Below are positions 6,211-9,881 of a stretch of DNA of 9,881 nt, in pieces. Source of the stretch: CAYIFA01 sp964362625 (GTDB lineage: Bacteria; Patescibacteriota; Minisyncoccia; 1-14-0-10-42-19); NCBI GenBank assembly GCA_964362625.1, contig CAYIFA010000033.1, positions 1 to 9,881 on the forward strand. Direction: 5' to 3'. Within the stretch, counting starts at the first letter, position 1, and every line of letters begins with the position of its first letter. Both the position numbers and the translations under genes were made by a program. The notes beneath the pieces are model-generated. The model worked only from the letters and a program-made list of their open reading frames with translations, searched no databases and was not told the DNA's origin.

Positions 6211-6609
6211 TTACAACTGGACCCCGGTTGGGTTCGAGTGGTACTGAGGGCCGCAGAAACCCCCGGTGACTGTCACGTGCAAACCGGCGATCCCCGCTTG
6301 GGAAAGCCGGTCGGCGAGCCGTTCGTTCTGGGTGTAAACCCAGACCGACAACTTCCAGTTGCTCTTCTCCCACTCGTAGATCCAGACGGAGAAGACACTG
6401 GTGTTGACGGTCTTCTTTTCGTTCTCGCCGCCAAGGAAGGGGGACGAGCTCGAAGGAATTTCGTAGGTCTGCTCCGAAATCGAGCCTACGAATCCCTGTG
6501 TGTGACAGCTTGCCGGCTGGGGTGCCTTCGTCTCGGCGCCAGCGATGCCGGGCATGGCGGCGGCGATCAAGGCGAAGGACAACACGACAGCGATCAGGCG
6601 GTACTGCAT
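6211..6609 (-). CDS. Small secreted protein with two cysteines (GC-rich cassette 2)
   Basis: I do not recognise the family. The product is 132 aa. Residues 1-25 form a standard Sec signal peptide: basic Arg4, hydrophobic core IAVVLSFALIAAAM, then GIAGA before Glu26, a good signal peptidase I site. The mature part has Cys35 and Cys119, one near each end, so a disulfide is plausible. It contains aromatic, beta-like strands (VFSVWIYEW, WKLSVWVYTQ) and LHVTVTGG, suggesting a small beta-barrel. The ATG at 6609 is chosen because AAGGAGG stands 7 nt upstream; an in-frame ATG 21 nt earlier (6630) would bury the SD in the coding region and spoil the signal peptide. Third positions are 19/20 G/C in the first 20 codons, foreign to the neighbours. 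It is monocistronic with its own promoter and hairpin terminator. Extracytoplasmic; function unknown. Confidence 0.83.
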   Translation of the reverse strand: MQYRLIAVVLSFALIAAAMPGIAGAETKAPQPASCHTQGFVGSISEQTYEIPSSSSPFLGGENEKKTVNTSVFSVWIYEWEKSNWKLSVWVYTQNERLADRLSQAGIAGLHVTVTGGFCGPQYHSNPTGVQL

Positions 6610-6616
6610 AGGTCTG

Positions 6617-6623
6617 CCTCCTT
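6617..6623 (-). promoter_or_regulatory. Strong Shine-Dalgarno of the cassette 2 gene
   Basis: AAGGAGG on the minus strand lies 7 nt from ATG 6609 and directly adjoins the upstream stem-loop. The string AAGGAGGCAGA nearly matches the cassette 1 leader. Confidence 0.8.
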
Positions 6624-6640
6624 GGCACATTTAATGTGCC
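6624..6640 (-). promoter_or_regulatory. Stem-loop abutting the SD of cassette 2
   Basis: GGCACATT-T-AATGTGCC on the plus strand is an inverted repeat with 8-nt arms and one central base. As minus-strand RNA it gives a 6-7 bp stem with a UAA-containing loop, ending exactly where AAGGAGG begins. It could be an operator, a 5' stabiliser or a device keeping the SD exposed. It parallels the 2056-2088 hairpin of cassette 1. Confidence 0.6.
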
Positions 6641-6690
6641 CTTTTGGGTGAACTGCCTTATCTATGACAACGATCTAACTATATAATTAT

Positions 6691-6719
6691 AGTATATCAT
6701 ATATATTCATATATGTCAA
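6691..6719 (-). promoter_or_regulatory. Sigma70-type promoter of cassette 2
   Basis: On the minus strand TTGACA (6719-6714) is followed after exactly 17 nt by TATACT (6696-6691). The expected start is near 6684, with a leader of about 75 nt. A TATAAT sits 5 nt further on but would need a 22-nt spacer. The spacer is an AT alternating run with a CATATAT-GAAT-ATATATG dyad. The -35 context CGATTTGACATAT is identical to cassette 1. Confidence 0.8.
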
Positions 6720-6730
6720 ATCGTGTCTTT

Positions 6731-6764
6731 TTGAGATACCGTTTGAAATTTATCCTTATCTCAA
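6731..6764. promoter_or_regulatory. 8-bp inverted repeat between divergent promoters
   Basis: TTGAGATA (6731-6738) and TATCTCAA (6757-6764) are perfect inverted complements 18 nt apart. They lie between the minus-strand -35 of cassette 2 and the plus-strand -10 of the CYTH gene. The spacing is about two and a half helical turns centre to centre. Candidate binding site for a dimeric regulator; no regulator is seen in the window. Confidence 0.4.
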
Positions 6765-6766
6765 TA

Positions 6767-6775
6767 TGCTAAAAT
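6767..6775 (+). promoter_or_regulatory. Extended -10 promoter of the CYTH gene
   Basis: TGC-TAAAAT is an extended -10 element with an expected start near 6782 and a leader of about 29 nt to ATG 6811. TTGAAA at 6743-6748 is 21 nt away, too far for a normal -35. No clear SD precedes the gene. Confidence 0.5.
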
Positions 6776-6810
6776 AAAAAAGCCGGGTTTTAAGCGGCGA
6801 ATAGAATTTT

Positions 6811-7341
6811 ATGATCAAAGAAATCGAAGTAAAGTTTTTTGTGGATGACTTGGCGCCGGTTCGCCGGCGGCTTAAAAAACTCGGCGCTAAATTTGAAGGG
6901 GCGTATCCCGAGCACGATTTTATGTTTGATAACAGGCGCGGCGATTTAAAACGGAGACGCGAAACCTTGAGGATTAGAAAAGGCGGCACTCTTTCATTTT
7001 TGACATATAAAACTGGCGTTAAAGCCGAACGAGGATTCAAAGTGGCCGATGAACATCAGATAGAAATTAGCGATGCCCTCGCGCTAAAGAAAATTTTTGA
7101 GCATCTCGGATTTAAGGCAGTTTTTGAATACAAGAAGCCGCGTCGGGAATACTGGAAATATATGGGTGAGCATGTTACGCTAGATTCGTTTCCGTTCGGG
7201 AAATTTGCAGAGGTCGAGGGGACGAAGAAGCGAATACGTCAGATAGCCGGCAAGCTCGGTTTGGAGTTTAGCAGGAGTTCGGCGAAAAGTTATAGGAGAC
7301 TGCTGGAAGAATACCGTAAAAGCGGGAAAGTAATTTTATAA
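6811..7341 (+). CDS. CYTH-domain protein, class IV adenylate cyclase / triphosphatase-like
   Basis: A triphosphate-tunnel metalloenzyme of the CYTH superfamily. Members bind metal-complexed triphosphates and are either class IV (CyaB-type) adenylate cyclases or inorganic/thiamine triphosphatases. The defining ExExK motif is at residues 4-8 (EIEVK) beside the N-terminus. Basic tunnel residues follow (KRRRETLRIRKGG, LTYKTG), then the acidic EHQIEIS strand, EYKKPRREYW, LDSFPFGKFAEVEG and a C-terminal helix with SSAKSYRRLLEEY, which recalls CyaB-type proteins. The 176-aa length is normal for a stand-alone domain. Which substrate it uses cannot be decided from the sequence. tRNA-Val begins 4 nt after the stop, so the two are probably co-transcribed. 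Codon use matches the core genes. Confidence 0.88.
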   Translation: MIKEIEVKFFVDDLAPVRRRLKKLGAKFEGAYPEHDFMFDNRRGDLKRRRETLRIRKGGTLSFLTYKTGVKAERGFKVADEHQIEISDALALKKIFEHLGFKAVFEYKKPRREYWKYMGEHVTLDSFPFGKFAEVEGTKKRIRQIAGKLGLEFSRSSAKSYRRLLEEYRKSGKVIL

Positions 7342-7344
7342 AAA

Positions 7345-7416
7345 GGGCGCTTAGCTCAGTGGTAGAGCGACTCGTTTACACCGAGTAGGCCCGGGGTCCG
7401 ATCCCTCGAGCGCCCA
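7345..7416 (+). tRNA. tRNA-Val (anticodon TAC)
   Basis: The full cloverleaf folds: acceptor GGGCGCT/AGCGCCC, D-stem GCTC/GAGC with loop AGTGGTA, anticodon stem ACTCG/CGAGT around TTTACAC (anticodon TAC at 7377-7379), variable loop AGGCC, T-stem CGGGG/CCTCG with one G-U pair, and discriminator A. No CCA is encoded. The T-loop reads TCCGATC, so the normally invariant T55 (pseudouridine) is C, while C56, A58 and the D-loop GG are kept. It lies 3 nt after the CYTH stop. Confidence 0.93.
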
Positions 7417-7428
7417 TTAATATAAATA

Positions 7429-7452
7429 TCTCCCCGGATAACTCCGGAGAGA
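7429..7452. terminator. Hairpin between convergent tRNA-Val and acyl-CoA dehydrogenase
   Basis: TCTC-C-CCGG, loop ATAACT, CCGG-A-GAGA: a 4+4 bp stem with one C-A mismatch. The flanks are AT-rich on both sides (TTTAGAGAATT on plus, ATATTTATATTAAT on minus) but have no clean U-tract. Position suggests a weak bidirectional terminator. Confidence 0.5.
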
Positions 7453-7461
7453 TTTAGAGAA

Positions 7462-8646
7462 TTAAATTTTAAATCCGTGTTTAGCAAGGAGCTGGCGGGC
7501 GATGATGTATTCTTGGATAGCCGAAGTCCCTTCGTAGATTTTAAGAACCCGCGCGTTGTTGCGGATCGAGCCGATCCGGAATTCGGTCATAACCCCCATT
7601 CCGCCATGAAGCTCTTCGGCAATCATCGTGACTTCTTCGGCAATTTCTGAAGTGTACAGTTTGGCCTTGGATGCTTCTGCGGCAAAGTCAAGTGAATTTT
7701 CCGGCCCCAATTCATCGGCAAGCCAGGCAGCTCGGTAGCCAAGCAGGCGCGCGGCATCTATCATCATATCCATACGCGCAAGCTGTCCTTGCACTCTTTG
7801 GAAAGAAGCAAGCATTTTTTTGAACTGTTTTCGTTCAAGAATATATTTAACCGCTTCGTCTAAAGCGCTTTGGGCAAGCCCCACTCCCTGTGCTGCGATC
7901 ATTGAGCGCGACATTGTAAGCGTGGTCATCGCAATAGGCCAGCCCATCTCTTCTCCGCCAAGAATATTCAATGTCGGCACTACGCAGTTTTGAAAAACAA
8001 TTGTAGAGGTCGGTGAGCAATGCAGGCAGTGTTTATCAAAATCCTTTTCGATTATAAGTGTTCCATCCAATCTAGCTTTGTCGGCATCAATCAAGACCCA
8101 AGTCAACCCGTTGTATTTATTTTCACCGGTTCGCATTAGAACCATTAGCAATTTGGCGATGCTGCCGTTGGTGATGAATTGTTTGGTACCGGAAAACGTA
8201 ACTGTTCCAGCGGTCCAGTCTACTACCCCCTTTGTTTCTATTGCGGAAACATCAGAACCGGTATTGGGTTCGGTTTGGCAGTAAGCTGCTATAACTTCGC
8301 CTGAAGCAATTTTCGGCAGCCAATAGTTTTTTTGTTCGTCAGTCCCGAATATTTGCAGCGGTTTTGCGACCAATGATTGAGAAGCGCCAATAGAAAGTCC
8401 GACACCGCCATCCGCTCGGCACAGTTCCTCGGTGATTATGAAAAAATCTAAAGTGCCGAGCCCCGCGCCGCCATATTTTTCATTAATAATCGCTCCGGTA
8501 TATCCGGTTTCAACAAGTTTTCCATAGATATCTTGAGGAAATTCTTTTTTTTGAAGACGAGACCAATGCGGTAAAATTTCGCTGTCGGCAAATATCCTGG
8601 CCTGCTCTTTGAGATGTCTTTGCGATTCGGTAAGCCGGAAGTCCAT
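7462..8646 (-). CDS. Acyl-CoA dehydrogenase family flavoprotein
   Basis: FAD enzyme that oxidises an acyl-CoA thioester to the 2,3-enoyl-CoA, normally passing electrons to electron-transfer flavoprotein. The 394 residues fit the classical ~380-390 aa family. The N-terminal helical domain begins MDFRLTESQR. The FAD/substrate core shows QTEPNTGSDVSAIETKG (about 124-140) and KQFITNGS (155-162), then CSPTSTIVFQNC. The C-terminal domain has the RKQFKKMLASFQRVQ helix, ELHGGMGVMTEFRI and KIYEGTSAIQ (369-378), where Glu372 aligns with the catalytic base of medium-chain enzymes. ATG 8646 is chosen for the AGAGGAG SD 7 nt upstream; 24 further in-frame codons upstream do not resemble the family. Substrate chain is unknown. 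No ETF, thiolase, enoyl-CoA hydratase or CoA ligase is adjacent, which is odd for a CPR-like genome. Its codon use matches the core. Confidence 0.96.
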   Translation of the reverse strand: MDFRLTESQRHLKEQARIFADSEILPHWSRLQKKEFPQDIYGKLVETGYTGAIINEKYGGAGLGTLDFFIITEELCRADGGVGLSIGASQSLVAKPLQIFGTDEQKNYWLPKIASGEVIAAYCQTEPNTGSDVSAIETKGVVDWTAGTVTFSGTKQFITNGSIAKLLMVLMRTGENKYNGLTWVLIDADKARLDGTLIIEKDFDKHCLHCSPTSTIVFQNCVVPTLNILGGEEMGWPIAMTTLTMSRSMIAAQGVGLAQSALDEAVKYILERKQFKKMLASFQRVQGQLARMDMMIDAARLLGYRAAWLADELGPENSLDFAAEASKAKLYTSEIAEEVTMIAEELHGGMGVMTEFRIGSIRNNARVLKIYEGTSAIQEYIIARQLLAKHGFKI

Positions 8647-8653
8647 TATGCGT

Positions 8654-8660
8654 CTCCTCT
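8654..8660 (-). promoter_or_regulatory. Shine-Dalgarno deciding the acyl-CoA dehydrogenase start
   Basis: AGAGGAG on the minus strand lies 7 nt before ATG 8646, one of the few good SD sequences in front of a core gene here. Confidence 0.75.
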
Positions 8661-8721
8661 GGTTGTTAATGTCTCTCTTAATTATTACAAAAACAGCCCG
8701 TTTAGCAAACTTTGGCATCTG

Positions 8722-8730
8722 TGCTAATTT
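8722..8730 (+). promoter_or_regulatory. Candidate -10 of alr (leaderless start)
   Basis: TGC-TAATTT stands 13 nt before ATG 8738, matching the TGCTAAT placement before tsaE; TTTAAT at 8729-8734 is another weak candidate. No SD is present between it and the ATG. Transcription from here would begin at or next to the ATG. The hexamer match is poor, so this rests mainly on the parallel with tsaE. Confidence 0.3.
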
Positions 8731-8737
8731 TAATAAT

Positions 8738-9859
8738 ATGTTAGGACTGCGTACATGGATAGAAATCGATAAAAAAGCGATCGCCGAAAATTATAAAACA
8801 TTTAGAAAATTAGCCGGTGTAAACTGTAGCCTGATGGCCGTCGTAAAATCGAATGCCTACGGTCACGGTTTGATTGTGTTTTCAAAAGCGGCCGAGAAGC
8901 AGGGCGTCGATTGGTTTGGCGCGGATTCGATAGTAGAGGCGCTGGCTTTAAGGAAAAATGGCATTAAAAAACCGATTTTGGTTTTGGGGCATACTCTGCC
9001 GGAGCGGATAAATGAAGCGGCGCTTGCGAATATTGGTTTAACGATTTCAAACCACATAGCGTTACGCGCACTCGGAAAATTAAAAAACAATTTTCCGAAA
9101 ATCCATCTTAAAATTGATACCGGCATGCACCGGCAGGGATTTTATGTTGAGAATCTGCCTGATGTTATCTCGTTTTTAAAAAGCAAACTTCCGCAAGTCA
9201 AAATTGAAGGAATATATACCCATTTTGCCGCTGCCAAAAATCCGGCTTTTCCGTCTAATACCAGCCATCAGATAGAAGAATTTAAAAAAGCGGCAAGCAT
9301 TGTTGAATCTGCCGGATTTAAGCCGATTAAGCACGCCGCCGCCACCTCCGGCGCGGTTGCTTTTCCAGAATCGCATTTTGATATGGTGCGAATCGGGATC
9401 GGGTTATATGGTTTATGGCCATCCACGGAAGCAAAGTTGGCATTTTCAGATAAAATTAAACTTGCGCCGGTTTTGTCGTGGCGGACTATAATCGGTGAAA
9501 TCAAAGAAGTTAAAAAAGGCGGAAGAGTTGGATATGATTTTACCGAAAAATTAAACCGAAATTCGCGTATAGCTATTTTGCCTGTCGGCTATTGGCACGG
9601 CTATCCGCGCGCGCTTTCATCGGTCGGTCGAGTTTTGATAGGCGGGAAGCGCGCCAAAGTTTTGGGAAGAGTTTCTATGGATATGACTGCGGTAGATGTC
9701 ACCGATATAAATAACGCGAAAGTCGGCGACGTTGTTACTTTGATTGGCCGCGATGGCAAAGATCGAATCACCGCCGAAGAACTCGCGGAACTTTCCGGCA
9801 CAATCAACTACGAATTAATTACCCGCATCAATCCGTTGATTGAGCGGGTTTATAAATAG
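8738..9859 (+). CDS. alr: Alanine racemase
   Basis: PLP enzyme interconverting L- and D-alanine, supplying D-Ala for peptidoglycan. The 373-aa length is normal (about 360-375). The N-terminal barrel starts RTWIEIDKKAIAENYK and carries the PLP lysine Lys37 in MAVVKSNAYGHG. KIDTGMHRQGF is at 125-135 and the phosphate-binding RIGIGLYG at 218-225. The second catalytic base Tyr266 is in GGRVGYDF, followed by LPVGYWHGYPR and RVSMDMTAVDVTD in the C-terminal beta domain. ATG 8738 is chosen because homology begins there; in-frame upstream codons overlap the divergent acyl-CoA dehydrogenase start and look non-coding. All key residues are present, so it should be active. The next 22 nt to the window end hold no identifiable feature. 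Confidence 0.97.
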   Translation: MLGLRTWIEIDKKAIAENYKTFRKLAGVNCSLMAVVKSNAYGHGLIVFSKAAEKQGVDWFGADSIVEALALRKNGIKKPILVLGHTLPERINEAALANIGLTISNHIALRALGKLKNNFPKIHLKIDTGMHRQGFYVENLPDVISFLKSKLPQVKIEGIYTHFAAAKNPAFPSNTSHQIEEFKKAASIVESAGFKPIKHAAATSGAVAFPESHFDMVRIGIGLYGLWPSTEAKLAFSDKIKLAPVLSWRTIIGEIKEVKKGGRVGYDFTEKLNRNSRIAILPVGYWHGYPRALSSVGRVLIGGKRAKVLGRVSMDMTAVDVTDINNAKVGDVVTLIGRDGKDRITAEELAELSGTINYELITRINPLIERVYK

Positions 9860-9881
9860 AAATTTCGAATAATTTTGCCGC

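Noticed and set aside
6158..6651. Alternative frames on both strands over cassette 2
   Set aside because: Arg/Gly-rich shadow translations without an SD; the 6609 minus frame has an SD and a clear signal peptide.
1..9881. CRISPR array or rRNA gene
   Set aside because: No regularly spaced long direct repeats and no rRNA signature on either strand.

Overview
The window looks like a piece of a small-genome bacterial chromosome, most plausibly Candidate Phyla Radiation / Patescibacteria (Parcubacteria-like). This is inferred from an AT-leaning core, housekeeping genes that mostly lack a Shine-Dalgarno (SD) sequence, a tsaE-polA overlap, a DNA polymerase I with a degenerate proofreading domain, and a tRNA gene without an encoded CCA. 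No 16S rRNA or other decisive marker is present, so the phylum is not proven.

Core genes in order: the 3' nine-tenths of fusA (elongation factor G, +), tsaE (tRNA t6A ATPase, +) overlapping polA (DNA polymerase I, +), a CYTH / class IV adenylate cyclase-like triphosphate enzyme (+), tRNA-Val(TAC) (+), a convergent acyl-CoA dehydrogenase (-), and alr (alanine racemase, +) divergent from it. They serve translation, tRNA modification, replication/repair and peptidoglycan precursor supply. The acyl-CoA dehydrogenase is the metabolic oddity.

Two stand-alone GC-rich gene cassettes interrupt this core. Cassette 1 (about 1965-3032, +, between fusA and tsaE) encodes a Gly-zipper/Pro-rich predicted lipoprotein or membrane protein of 278 aa. 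Cassette 2 (about 6719-6176, -, between polA and the CYTH gene) encodes a 132-aa secreted protein with two cysteines. Their third codon positions are almost all G/C (18/20 and 19/20 in the first 20 codons, against 4/20 for polA). Both have the same architecture: a TTGACA promoter with a 17-nt spacer inside a shared 13-nt string, an AU-looped stem-loop ending 0-2 nt before a strong AAGGAGG SD, one exported protein, and a GC-rich hairpin after the stop. Cassette 1 also has six roughly 10-nt purine repeats starting at the predicted transcription start, a dyad around its -10 box, and a complex double hairpin at its 3' end.

The cassettes are the best candidate here for something undescribed: self-contained, SD-driven units for exported proteins in a genome whose core genes look SD-poor or leaderless. 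Smaller points of interest are a Gln at the polymerase I steric-gate position, an unusual T-loop in tRNA-Val, and an inverted repeat between the divergent cassette 2 and CYTH promoters.
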